From the NCBI GenBank assembly GCA_024276465.1, contig JAJRXD010000145.1, positions 1 to 40,224 of the forward strand: a DNA stretch of 40,224 nt, in the 5' to 3' direction. The notes under the pieces are model-generated. The model was not told where the DNA came from. It ran no database searches and worked only from the letters and a program-made list of their open reading frames with translations. The position numbers and the translations under genes were made by a program. Below, in pieces: positions 7,565-15,957 of this stretch. Within the stretch, counting starts at the first letter, position 1. Every line of letters starts with the position of its first letter. This DNA is from Deltaproteobacteria bacterium (GTDB lineage Bacteria; Desulfobacterota; WTBG01; CAIYCZ01; CAIRTM01).

Positions 7565-9133
7565 TTAATCCTCAACAGGAATATTGTGAGGGGGGTTTGA
7601 CACCAGGTTTGGATCTATTGCCTTTTTTATTCCCTTAAGGAGTTTGTCATATTTAAAGACTTTTCCTGCCATGGCGTGATACGTGCCCCCGAGAAATGGG
7701 CCAATACCGTTTTCAATACCATTCTGCAGGTCTTCTTTGGTCATGCCAAGAAGTTTGTTCATAAGGTCACCAAGATCCTCCGGAGTTTTTTCCACAGGAA
7801 AGTCGGTTTCTCCAAACCCGAAATGGCCGAAATCATATCCGCCGATCCAGTCAGGCCCGTCACTGTCAAGTATGGGGGGTGAAAACTTGTTAACCCACTC
7901 ATATCCTGTTCGTACAACTCCTATGGAGTTTCGAAGTGTGTCAGTAGGCAGCCTGAGTGCAAGGAATGTTCCTGAAGGACGCATCATCCTTGATCCGTTG
8001 GTGTCACGGATCCAGTTGTTTGCCGTACGTGGCACCCACAGGTCATAAATTTCCCTGGGAATTCGTTTGCCGCCGGTTTCCTCAATTATATCTTCAAGAA
8101 CCCTTTTTTCATACTCAAACTGTTTTTTCGAGGTAAATCCCCACAGGGAAACCCCCACCGCGTTTTTCACATTGTCCTGGAAAGTACGTTTTTTCCATGT
8201 CTCCCAGTACTGCTCATTTGAGTTGGCCCACCACCATGCATAATATACTGTGGGCCATTTCTGCAGCACAGCAGCAATTTCAGCCCGGCCAACTTCATAC
8301 ATAAAGTTAATGGCACCTTCAAGATCATCATATTTTACAATATCCCATGAAAACCTGTCCTCCGGCAGTATGGAAACCTGATTGGGTATATGTCCCTCAC
8401 ATGGCCACGTGCGTGGCCCTGGATATGGGTGAAGCTTGACAGCCATTTTTGTTACGACACCCACGCCCCCCAGGGCACCTGCATAGCCGCGAAGCATACC
8501 CCGCAGGTCAGGCCCGGGGCCTTCACCCCAGAAGCCGCATGCAGGATCCTGGGAAAAAGAACCGGTTCTTAAAATTTCCCCGTTTGGCAATACCCATTCT
8601 ATACCAAGGATGTTGCGATAGGCAACACCAATTCTGTGCCCTACACCCCACATACCCTGAAAAAGATGTCCTGCCACTGCTGAAGACTGGGCGCTGGCTT
8701 CAGGAGATCCAATGTAGAGGCCGCGCTTGTTTGCCTCAGCGTGCAGCTGTGCAAGGCTTACAAGTGGTTCGATTACTGCAAACATGTTCTTTTCATCTAT
8801 TTCATGAATTTCCCCCATGCGCTTGCAGTCAATGATAACAGTTCCTGGCCTGTTGGGTGCACTGCTCAAAGACCACTGGTTTGACCCGACTGGGATAAAG
8901 GGTATTTTAAACCGGTTGCAGATCTTTACAATTGCCTGGGTTTCCATTGTGCCGTTTGGAAGCACTACAAACTCGGGTGGTACGGATGTCCCAAGGGTTT
9001 TAGGCGGAAGCCAGTCCCCGAAGTAGGCATTCATTGTGGCCGGGCCATCAGATACATTTTCCTGTCCCAGCGCTGTTTGAAATGCCCCTAATATCTGCTG
9101 GTGCTGCTCATTGTTCCTGTCTCTGTTTTTCAT
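7565..9133 (-). CDS. FAD-linked oxidase of the VAO/4-cresol dehydrogenase type
   Basis: A 522-residue flavoprotein with a PCMH-type FAD-binding domain: PPEFVVLPNGTMETQAIVKIC (55-75), PVGSNQWS near 87-94, and a second nucleotide-contacting segment around 150-235 with GHRIGVAYRNILGIEWVLPNGEILRTG. The C-terminal cap ends in KAIDPNLVSNPPHNI, the position of the conserved DP..(V/L)(L/S)NP motif of this superfamily. Overall shape resembles vanillyl-alcohol oxidase and 4-cresol dehydrogenase, which oxidise para-substituted phenols, but the substrate cannot be named from sequence. It lies between two Fe-S protein genes, 15 nt after one, so electrons likely leave through CCG or ferredoxin subunits rather than to oxygen. 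Confidence 0.85.
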   Translation of the reverse strand: MKNRDRNNEQHQQILGAFQTALGQENVSDGPATMNAYFGDWLPPKTLGTSVPPEFVVLPNGTMETQAIVKICNRFKIPFIPVGSNQWSLSSAPNRPGTVIIDCKRMGEIHEIDEKNMFAVIEPLVSLAQLHAEANKRGLYIGSPEASAQSSAVAGHLFQGMWGVGHRIGVAYRNILGIEWVLPNGEILRTGSFSQDPACGFWGEGPGPDLRGMLRGYAGALGGVGVVTKMAVKLHPYPGPRTWPCEGHIPNQVSILPEDRFSWDIVKYDDLEGAINFMYEVGRAEIAAVLQKWPTVYYAWWWANSNEQYWETWKKRTFQDNVKNAVGVSLWGFTSKKQFEYEKRVLEDIIEETGGKRIPREIYDLWVPRTANNWIRDTNGSRMMRPSGTFLALRLPTDTLRNSIGVVRTGYEWVNKFSPPILDSDGPDWIGGYDFGHFGFGETDFPVEKTPEDLGDLMNKLLGMTKEDLQNGIENGIGPFLGGTYHAMAGKVFKYDKLLKGIKKAIDPNLVSNPPHNIPVED

Positions 9134-9148
9134 GGTTGAAAACTCCCT

Positions 9149-10444
9149 TTAAAGTGCTTTAACCATAAGGTCAAACAAATCAACTGTTTCCATTTTTTCA
9201 TTCATGCCTGCTGCTCCGGCCCTCAAGCTGGTCTCACACCACGGGCAGCTGGTAACAACCATTTCAGCACCAGTGTCCATGGCCTCTGCAAGGCGCTCAC
9301 GGGCTGTCCACCTGGCAAAGTCCTTAAACCCTGTAAAGGCTCCACCCCCCCCACCGCAGCACCATGCATATTCCCTGATCCTTTCCATTTCCACAAGCTC
9401 AACACCTGGAATTGATTTCAGGATGTTTCGAGGCTCTTCATATACCCCTTCAAGGTCCCTGCCCGGCACATAGGGACGTCCCAGCCTTCCCATGTGGCAT
9501 GGGTCATGCCATGTTACCGTAATGCCCAGCTCTTTTTTGTAGTTAATTTTTTTATCCTGGCAAAGACGATCAAGATACTCGGCAACATGGAGCACCTCAA
9601 AATTTTTCTTCTCCTCTATTTCATCATATTCAACCCTCAGTGTCCCATAGCAACCGGCACATGGGGTGATAATGGTTTTAACACCAAGTGCATTAAACTG
9701 CTTGATATTGGAAACAGCAAGACGTTCAAATTCATCAAGAATGCCTGTTTTTGAGGGCGGGCTTCCACAGCACAGCTCCTTATTGCCCAGGATGCCAAAA
9801 TCAATATTGTTTTTTAGCAGGATTCTGGCAATGTTTACAATGGTGCCTTTCAATTCGTCTGAAAGGCCATAGGTACAGCCTGCAAAAAAGAGAATATCAG
9901 ATTTTTCCCTGTTTAAATCCTTAATGCCCATTCCCTTCAGTTCCTTAACCCAGTTGTTTCTCTTTAAGCGTGGCTGAAGCCATACATTATCATACTCCCT
10001 GATGCTGTCCGTCATGGTTTTATGTTCAGGCAGAGGTCCAAAGCGTTTAACGTATTCAGAGCGAAGCCAGCGGTACATTTTTATCAGTTCAGCGTCCCTG
10101 ATGCCCTTGTCCATAGCATCACAGCCACCGCACATGGTGCACTGGAAAAGAATGTTTTTTATTTCCGGGTCGTCATCCCATTGCAGTTTTCCATCAATCA
10201 GGGCAAGTGCAAGGTCGCATTTCCCCTGGCCGGAATGTGAGTCATACAGATATTTTGTATGCTGGGGACAGATACGGGCATATTTTGCGCTTTTTACGCG
10301 CCACGAATCAACCCATTTGCAGACCGAGCAACGAGAACAGTTAAAGGCTGTCCAGCGGGCTTTTTCCTGATCAAAGGGGCCGTCTGCCGGGTATTTCAGG
10401 TATCTTGTATCCTTTGGAAGCAGCATCTCCTTGTTTTCAGTCAT
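9149..10444 (-). CDS. CCG-domain iron-sulfur protein (HdrD/GlpC-like), first of two
   Basis: A 431-residue relative of the protein at 4562-5791. The N-terminal motif has Cys36, Cys39, Cys42 and CP at 59-60. The second motif has Cys102, Cys105 and Cys108, but the fourth position is Asp112, so that cluster may be [3Fe-4S], use another ligand, or be missing. Two CCG domains follow (CCGSPPSK near 226, CCGGGGG near 362). The second carries an added LGRPYVPGRDLEG segment not present in the paralogue. It sits between the two FAD oxidases, in the same order as GlcD/GlcF-type pairs where a flavoprotein hands electrons to a CCG partner. Confidence 0.85.
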   Translation of the reverse strand: MTENKEMLLPKDTRYLKYPADGPFDQEKARWTAFNCSRCSVCKWVDSWRVKSAKYARICPQHTKYLYDSHSGQGKCDLALALIDGKLQWDDDPEIKNILFQCTMCGGCDAMDKGIRDAELIKMYRWLRSEYVKRFGPLPEHKTMTDSIREYDNVWLQPRLKRNNWVKELKGMGIKDLNREKSDILFFAGCTYGLSDELKGTIVNIARILLKNNIDFGILGNKELCCGSPPSKTGILDEFERLAVSNIKQFNALGVKTIITPCAGCYGTLRVEYDEIEEKKNFEVLHVAEYLDRLCQDKKINYKKELGITVTWHDPCHMGRLGRPYVPGRDLEGVYEEPRNILKSIPGVELVEMERIREYAWCCGGGGGAFTGFKDFARWTARERLAEAMDTGAEMVVTSCPWCETSLRAGAAGMNEKMETVDLFDLMVKAL

Positions 10445-10468
10445 GGAATCCTCCAGTTCAGGAAAATG

Positions 10469-11896
10469 TCAGTGACAAAGTTTTCCTGGATTTAAAATAT
10501 TGTTCGGGTCAAAAACTTTCTTCAGTTTTTTCAGTGTGTCCGTATATGTTGTTGTCCGTCTGTATATCATATCAGCCCACGGCCCGTAGGGCCTTGTAAA
10601 AAAAGCACCCTCACTTATCAGTTTCATGCTTAGTTCAATATAAAGGTTTCTGATATTTGCCCTTTCTTTACTGCTATCCAGATCACAGGGAAAGGAAAAA
10701 CTGATATGACATGCGCGGCCACGCTCAAGAGGCTGCATATAGAGTCCAACCTCATTAATATTCAGTCCGTAACTTGCTGCACATCTGAATGCCAGGTCTG
10801 CATAGCCCTGAGCGCGATCCATGGTTGTTATGAAAAAAATGTCCTGAGTTGAATTTTTAAACCTTGTTTTCCAGTAACCCCCTTCTGAGGGCAGGTTTCT
10901 CAGCTTGTCCAGCATGCTGTGTTCGAGCCCGGAAATTCCCCCAACAGTCCTTCCCGGCTGAAAGTTCAAATCAGAAGCAATTTCCATAAGAGCCGCTTCT
11001 TCATAGGCAATTCTTTCCACTGGCCTTCTGGGAGAACCGGCAATGACAAGAATGAGTGTGTATGGGGGCAGCTCATCCATCAGCTTGCCAAAATCCCCAT
11101 GACGTTCTTCAGACAAAAGAGAAGCAAGCAGGAATCTGTTCAGAACAAAGCATTCACTGCCAATATGCTTTTTTTGTATCCTGTATACAGGTTCAGCTGT
11201 ATCTCCCATGTTGATGAAAGGTACAAAAAAGGCTTTTTGATGTTTGGGCCGGTATTCTGTCTTGAGGTTTAACCAGGTAACAATACCCATGGTACCCTGG
11301 GCGCCCTGAAAAAACCGGAAAAAATCAATCCCAGGACCTTCTGGGTATGCTCCGTCAGTGTGTTCGTCAGAAGCGGTTCCGGTTTTAAAGATGTCGCCAC
11401 TGGGAAGTGCTATCTGCATGGTGAGGACAGGATCACCGTATTCATACTTTGGAATCAGCATTGGTTCCCGTTCAAGAGAACTGGTAAGAGCTGAGGTCAT
11501 GGGATGTGGCATTAGCGGGTTGAGAGGTATCTGCTCATGCTCCTTTAACGCATCTTGAAGCTGATGCCATGTAACGCCAGGCTCAATTTTTACTTTACGG
11601 TTTTGTGTGTCAATCTCAAGAATTTTATTCATTCTTGAAAGATCAACAACAACTCCACCCTGTTCCGGGAGGGTTGCTCCCAGGAAATGAATGCCGGAGC
11701 TTGAAGGGATCAGGGGGGTTAGTGTTTTGTTGGCAAATCTGATTAGTTCCTGAACTTCCTCAGTGTTGTCAGGGCAGACTACAGCAGAAGGTTTTTTAGG
11801 AGGGTTAAGGCTTTTGTCTCTTGAATAGATGTCCAGGGTTGCCTGATCATCAAGGATGTTTCCCGCCCCGACAATGTTCCTCAGCTCTTTAAGCAT
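10469..11896 (-). CDS. FAD-binding oxidase (GlcD-like), first gene of the redox operon
   Basis: A 475-residue PCMH-type flavoprotein. It has the FAD-binding PSAVVCPDNTEEVQELI segment (37-53), PLIPSSSGIH (63-72), VKIEPGVTW (98-106), the TGTASDEHTDGAYPEGPG segment near 180, and the C-terminal KVFDPNNILNPGKLC motif. It belongs to the same superfamily as the 522-residue oxidase downstream but they are clearly diverged, so they probably act on different substrates or form a heteromer. A strong ribosome-binding site (AGAGGAGG) precedes the ATG. It opens the seven-gene minus-strand operon and is divergent from the RACo-like gene, with a 479-bp intergenic region. Confidence 0.85.
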   Translation of the reverse strand: MLKELRNIVGAGNILDDQATLDIYSRDKSLNPPKKPSAVVCPDNTEEVQELIRFANKTLTPLIPSSSGIHFLGATLPEQGGVVVDLSRMNKILEIDTQNRKVKIEPGVTWHQLQDALKEHEQIPLNPLMPHPMTSALTSSLEREPMLIPKYEYGDPVLTMQIALPSGDIFKTGTASDEHTDGAYPEGPGIDFFRFFQGAQGTMGIVTWLNLKTEYRPKHQKAFFVPFINMGDTAEPVYRIQKKHIGSECFVLNRFLLASLLSEERHGDFGKLMDELPPYTLILVIAGSPRRPVERIAYEEAALMEIASDLNFQPGRTVGGISGLEHSMLDKLRNLPSEGGYWKTRFKNSTQDIFFITTMDRAQGYADLAFRCAASYGLNINEVGLYMQPLERGRACHISFSFPCDLDSSKERANIRNLYIELSMKLISEGAFFTRPYGPWADMIYRRTTTYTDTLKKLKKVFDPNNILNPGKLCH

Positions 11897-12112
11897 GTTG
11901 CCTCCTCTGCAATGGAATTTTGACGACTTCGTAAAAAATCCTTCGATCCCTTAAATCGGGACATCCTGCAGTCATTTCCCTTAGAATAATCGGGATCTTT
12001 TAACAGTGCAGGAACAAAACCAAAAAATACTTAGCGTAAAAACTATCTATATCACAAATCAACTGATCGTTCCAAGATTTTTTTCTTTTTTTTCTGAAAA
12101 GCAGTCAATATT

Positions 12113-12283
12113 TAGTGTCTAAACGAAAACCTGGTGCCTGAACAAAACCCTGTTTTTTATCATTCCGATTCCGACAGAAGAGAGTCGGAAGGAGAAAGCT
12201 TTATCCATCTGTTTTTCAGCATGATTTTCAGATATCAGGCCCCTCGAAATGGTATCTTTTTATGGTTTTTGTTCAGGCATTTA
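12113..12283. mobile_element. TA-flanked inverted-repeat element (nested ends)
   Basis: The region between the redox operon and the RACo-like gene holds two left-type ends, TA-GTGTCTAAACGAAAACC (12113-12131) and GGTGCCTGAACAAAACCC (12133-12150), and one right-type end GGTTTTTGTTCAGGCATT-TA (12264-12283). The inner left end matches the right end better. The 110-bp interior shows a short TTCCGATTCCGACagaagaGAGTCGGAA hairpin. The right end lies about 90 bp before the RACo-like start and may affect its promoter. In the rest of 11897-12375, a TTTTGACGACTTCGTAAAAAA segment (11922-11942) is seen and no clear promoter. Confidence 0.5.
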
Positions 12284-12375
12284 CTACATACAGAGGAAAA
12301 AATCGTGTGCTTGACAACCGGTATATTAGATATTATCTTTCACCCTTGAAGCTAATTTTGGAGAAACAGACTGTC

Positions 12376-14055
12376 ATGTCAAAACATCTTAAGTTCCACA
12401 GGGTTACATTTCTGCCTGAAAACAGAACCATTAAAGTAGAGCACCTCAAAACAGTATTTGAGACCATTCTTGAAAACAATCCCCGGAACATACAGCTTAA
12501 TTTTGCATGTGGAGCTGAAGGTATCTGCAGGAAATGCAAAATAAGATCCTTCAAAAAAATGGGACCCTACACTCCAACTGAAAAAGGATGTCTCTCAGGG
12601 GAAGAGATTGATAAGGGGGTAAGACTGGCCTGTCAGGCCAGGGTAATTCAGGATATGAAAGCAGAAATTATTTTTAAAATGCCGTTTTCTATTATGCTGA
12701 TGGATGAACCCATTTGTGAAGAGGTTGATTTGAAACCCGGAGTTGAAAAACACCATTTTACTTCTGATGCAGATTTGGAAAAAGGGGATACCACAGATAA
12801 AAACTTTGCGGTTGCTGTTGATCTTGGGGTAAACACATTAGTTGCTTCGCTGATAGACCGGAATAAAGGCAGAAAAATTGCAGTTGTTTCAGACACCAAC
12901 CCTCAGATAGATATGGGCACTGACATTGAATCGCGGATTGATGAGGCAGCCCGTGACCCGGCTAATCTGGAGATACTGAACGAGGAGATCCTGCTGCGAA
13001 TTGATATTCTTGTTTGTGAACTGTGCAGGGTAAAAGACATTTCCCCTTTGCATGTCCATGAGATTGTCATTGCCGGAGCAACCGGTCTGCTTGACTTTTT
13101 GATAAATGGAGTTCCGGGGTTAAGTGAACACAAAGACTCTTTTGATAAAAAAAGGAAAATGGTTTTTCCTTCTGAACAGGCTGAAATAAGGTCTTCCCCA
13201 GGAGCCAGGATACATGCCTTTCCTGTAATATCTTCTTTTGTGGGGGCTGACACTGCAGCAGGCATACTGGCCACAGGACTTCACAGGTCGGAGGAAACAG
13301 TGCTTTTTTTAGATTTAGGTTATGTTGCGACAGCTGTTTTGTTTCATGAAGGCAAAATTGCAGCCACAGGTATTTCAGGCACGGGTGCTTTTGAATGTGC
13401 GGGAACAGGCTTTGGCATGCGACCTGTAGCCGGAGCTGTTGAAAGTCTGACATTTGGCAGTGATATGGATATGTCAGTTATAGGTGAAAGCCTGCCACGC
13501 GGAATCTGTGGAAGCGGCCTTATGGAGCTGACTGCAGAACTGAAACGAATCGGTGTGATTAATCAGTCGGGAGATTTTCAGGATCCATCTTCCTTGAAAG
13601 ATATGAATCCTGAAATTGTCAGAAGAGTTTCCAGTAAGGAAGGAAAGAGAATTTTTCTTTTGTATTCAGACGAAGGAGATTTTCAGACTGATATTTATGT
13701 TTCTCAGGAAGATATTTTCCTGCTCAGGCAGGCAAAAGCTTCTGTTTTGGCAATGATTAACAGTTTGTTAAGACAGATGGGAGTAACCGGCAATAAAATA
13801 AAAAGGGTTTTAGTAGGTGGAGCTTTTGGATACAGGGTTCGGACTGAGGTATTCTTTGAACTGGGACTGATCCCGCTGTTTCTCAAAGGAAATGTTTCAT
13901 TTGCAGGTAATACGTCAGTAAAAGGTGCACAAATGGCTCTTATGAACAACGATATTTTAGAAGAAGCTGAAAAAATGGTACAGGATGTTATCTGTATTCC
14001 TTTCGAAAAACCGGGAAACAGCGTAGATGATTTGCATTTTCTTCCATGGGTTTAA
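12376..14055 (+). CDS. RACo-like ferredoxin/ASKHA protein with altered ATPase motifs
   Basis: A 559-residue protein with an N-terminal [2Fe-2S] ferredoxin domain (CX5CX2CX31C: Cys45, 51, 54, 86), a linker, then the DUF4445 (ASKHA) region of reductive activators of corrinoid proteins. Supporting landmarks are GTDIESRIDEA (181-191), SSFVGADTAAGILATGL (286-302), GMRPVAGAVES and GICGSGLMEL. In characterised RACo proteins the core motifs read roughly DxGTTT, AGNTTM and DIGTNGE; here they read DLGVNT (149), AGATGL (233) and DLGYVAT (313). ATP use may therefore differ or be lost. The ATG at 12376 is chosen because it begins the ferredoxin domain and follows GGAG; a longer frame upstream to 12262 overlaps the repeat. 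No corrinoid protein or methyltransferase is in view. Confidence 0.8.
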   Translation: MSKHLKFHRVTFLPENRTIKVEHLKTVFETILENNPRNIQLNFACGAEGICRKCKIRSFKKMGPYTPTEKGCLSGEEIDKGVRLACQARVIQDMKAEIIFKMPFSIMLMDEPICEEVDLKPGVEKHHFTSDADLEKGDTTDKNFAVAVDLGVNTLVASLIDRNKGRKIAVVSDTNPQIDMGTDIESRIDEAARDPANLEILNEEILLRIDILVCELCRVKDISPLHVHEIVIAGATGLLDFLINGVPGLSEHKDSFDKKRKMVFPSEQAEIRSSPGARIHAFPVISSFVGADTAAGILATGLHRSEETVLFLDLGYVATAVLFHEGKIAATGISGTGAFECAGTGFGMRPVAGAVESLTFGSDMDMSVIGESLPRGICGSGLMELTAELKRIGVINQSGDFQDPSSLKDMNPEIVRRVSSKEGKRIFLLYSDEGDFQTDIYVSQEDIFLLRQAKASVLAMINSLLRQMGVTGNKIKRVLVGGAFGYRVRTEVFFELGLIPLFLKGNVSFAGNTSVKGAQMALMNNDILEEAEKMVQDVICIPFEKPGNSVDDLHFLPWV

Positions 14056-14194
14056 CCCTTTTTGTATCTAACCAAATACCTGAGATGGCTGATGAGAATA
14101 AGGGTGGAAAGCTCTTAGTTTGGGAAACAGTGTTTCCTGAAATAAAAAACAGAAATTATTTTTGCTTGGCATATTGTTTGCTTTTTTCTAAACA

Positions 14195-14358
14195 GTGTCT
14201 GAACGAAAAGCCTTGATTCAGGTTAAAATCTGATCAATAATTTTCTGTAGGAGCGCCTTCAGGCGCGATATACGCAGCAACAGGTCTGTTTTTCGCGGCT
14301 AAAGCCGGCTCCTACATATGCTGCGCCAACAAAAAACAGGGTTTTTGTTCACACACTA
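14195..14358. mobile_element. TA-flanked inverted-repeat element with REP pair
   Basis: Ends GTGTCTGAACGAAAAGCC (14195-14212) and GTTTTTGTTCACACAC-TA (14341-14358). The cargo is an inverted pair of GTAG-type REP hairpins: GTAG(GAGCGCCTTCAGGCGCGA) at 14247-14268 and the reverse unit TCGCGGCTAAAGCCGGCTCCTAC at 14293-14315. About 150 bp of this element recurs in the opposite orientation at 20925-21091 with only scattered differences. It lies 140 bp after the RACo-like gene. Confidence 0.7.
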
Positions 14359-14438
14359 AATATATAGGAATTTCCTTTTTGCATTCCAAAGAATGTGGAA
14401 GCCTGTAGTAGTTGTTTTTGTATCTGTTTCAAGGTTAA

Positions 14439-14560
14439 GATTGCTTTCCCGCAGTAGCGGGACAGCTCCCTTGCAATGGGCATGATCTGGTACGCAGTTC
14501 CCGGGCTTGTCTCGGGTCACAGTGGCGCCTGTCCCGATGAATATCGGGATGGCAATCTCG
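14439..14560. repeat. Decayed palindromic repeat cluster
   Basis: Remnants of the short-repeat families: GATTGCTTTCCCGCagtaGCGGGACAGC...CTTGCAATGG (14439-14478), CCCGGGCTTGTCTCGGG (14500-14516, also found inside the 365/385-bp elements), and CCCGATgaatATCGGG (14533-14548). The rest of the 14359-14620 gap shows no gene. Confidence 0.4.
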
Positions 14561-14620
14561 TTCTTGGACAACAATGAAATTAAATATAAAGATAAAAATG
14601 ATAAAGGAGGTTTTTCTGCT

Positions 14621-15172
14621 ATGGTCAAAAGGACATATTGTGTTTTTACAGTATTTTTAAGTCTAATTCTCTTTTCTGGATCCACTGTTTCTGCACAGGG
14701 ATTTGCAGGTAACAGTTATTATGTGTATGCTTTTGGTTTGCTTAAAAAGTCTTTAACAAATTACACGTTCACATTTGCAGACAATGAAACATCTGCAGGT
14801 TCTGATAATGGAACAGAGAGTAATTCAGATAATGCTACCCGTACCGGCTCTGTTACAATTTCTCAAGCTGGAAAGATTTTTGAAAGTTCTTCCGGTTCTT
14901 ATATTGCCACTGGCAATTTATATAATGGGACATGGGAAGCAACTGAAAAAGCATACAGCAGTTATTATGAAGAAAATATTTATAGCTACTATTCATTTCA
15001 GTTTTTTGGAACAACTTTAATGGAAGGTTTTTTCACATCCGGAATTATTTACAGTACACTGACTACAGAATCAGCATCACAAGGCAAGAATATTGAAACA
15101 GGTATTATACTTTTTTTCGGAACACTGGTTAATACTTCTCCAGCACAGACTGTGCACGGGTATGACAACTGA
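14621..15172 (+). CDS. Secreted protein of unknown function
   Basis: A 183-residue protein that I do not recognise. The ATG at 14621 is chosen over an upstream in-frame start at 14507 because AAAGGAGG lies 10 nt before it and it gives a standard signal peptide: Lys-Arg, a hydrophobic core, and a probable cut after VSA (near residue 25). The mature part is rich in Ser, Thr, Asn, Tyr and Gly, with an acidic Asn/Asp/Ser stretch near residues 55-72, and looks beta-rich. Glycine/serine runs such as FESSSGSYIATGNLYNGTWEA suggest a small barrel or sandwich. No cysteine lies in the mature part. It is a single-gene unit between repeat clusters. Confidence 0.65.
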   Translation: MVKRTYCVFTVFLSLILFSGSTVSAQGFAGNSYYVYAFGLLKKSLTNYTFTFADNETSAGSDNGTESNSDNATRTGSVTISQAGKIFESSSGSYIATGNLYNGTWEATEKAYSSYYEENIYSYYSFQFFGTTLMEGFFTSGIIYSTLTTESASQGKNIETGIILFFGTLVNTSPAQTVHGYDN

Positions 15173-15196
15173 CCCTTTGATGCCATACAGCACAAT

Positions 15197-15227
15197 GTCA
15201 TTCCCGTATGCTTTTAACGGGAATCCA
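15197..15227. repeat. Half unit of the GTCATTCCCG repeat
   Basis: GTCATTCCCGTatgcttttaACGGGAATCCA forms a CCCGT/ACGGG hairpin 25 bp after the secreted-protein gene, matching the left half of the repeat at 961-1039. It may serve as that gene's transcript end. Confidence 0.55.
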
Positions 15228-15290
15228 TAAAATCCGGATTAAAGTCTCAAATAATTTATTCTATATTGATTCTATCAATGGGAAAGTGAA

Positions 15291-15675
15291 CAGGAGTTTC
15301 CCCAAAAAAAGGCATCAAATCTCACTAAAGGCAATAATGGCAGTAACCCTGAAATACCAAGTGGTAAAGTGTTTTTTTTAAACCCATTGCACCGCAGCCG
15401 GCAACGAGTGTCTTTCTGCAGATGAAGGGTCCAAACTGTTTGAGGCACGGCCTTTGTGCCGTGGCGAGTTTTTGGACCCGCTGCTTTAAGATGCTCTTTG
15501 CCGGGAAGCCGCAGGCCAAAAAGCAGGTCAAAGATCCCGGGCTTGTCTCGGGAGTGCCTTTTCTTTTGGTACTTTTCTTTGGAGCAAGCAAAGAAAAGTA
15601 CGTATCTGCTACCATCGTTAAATACTCAGGATCACTGATCCTTAATCTGTTATGAAATTTTTGGGGAAACTCCTG
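15291..15675. mobile_element. 385-bp inverted-repeat element, copy 2
   Basis: Homologous to 185-549. The terminal inverted repeats are an 18-bp perfect match, CAGGAGTTTCCCCAAAAA at the left (15291-15308) and its complement at the right (15658-15675). Inside, CCGGCAA (15398-15404) pairs with TTGCCGG (15498-15504), GGGTCCAAA (15427-15435) with TTTGGACCC (15471-15479), and CACGGC (15446-15451) with GCCGTG (15458-15463). A 13-bp perfect hairpin GTACTTTTCTTTG/CAAAGAAAAGTAC lies at 15569-15601. Two of these stems differ in sequence from copy 1 but stay paired. No convincing target duplication was found. No real protein is encoded; the antisense frame at 15325-15615 is a by-product. Confidence 0.75.
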
Positions 15676-15775
15676 CTTATATACAACCCAGGGGTTTTTC
15701 AGTAATCCCGGCGTGGGGCAAAGTCCTGCATTTTCTGTTTAGTTTTAAGATGTTTTTCCCGATAATCTCTTTAAA

Positions 15776-15931
15776 TAGATACCTGAACGGAAAGTCCATT
15801 AATTACACTTTTTCTGTCATTGCGAGGGAAGCATGACCGAAGCAATCTCCTGGAAACAAAGGGATTGCTTCCCCGATTTTATCGGGGCTTGCAATGACAA
15901 CTCGGAATCAGGACTTTTCGTTCAGCCAGTA
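15776..15931. mobile_element. TA-flanked inverted-repeat element just before the pilT-like gene
   Basis: Left end CTGAACGGAAAGTCC (15783-15797) and right end GGACTTTTCGTTCAG (15911-15925), with TA at each border (15776-15777, 15930-15931); a longer direct repeat TAAATA (15772-15777 and 15930-15935) also flanks it. The cargo is a GTCATTGCGAGG ... CTTGCAATGAC palindrome with an internal CCCCGATtttATCGGGG hairpin. The right border lies 26 bp from the ATG of the pilT-like gene. Confidence 0.7.
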
Positions 15932-15957
15932 AATAAACAAAACAAGTGGTATGGACA

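Noticed and set aside
11990-12025. Sigma-54-like promoter (GG-N10-GC) upstream of the redox operon
   Set aside because: Only the GG and GC core match on the minus strand; the other consensus positions fail, and such matches arise by chance.
12262-12375. N-terminal extension of the RACo-like protein
   Set aside because: The extra 38 residues overlap the inverted-repeat element, and the ferredoxin domain begins right after the ATG at 12376.
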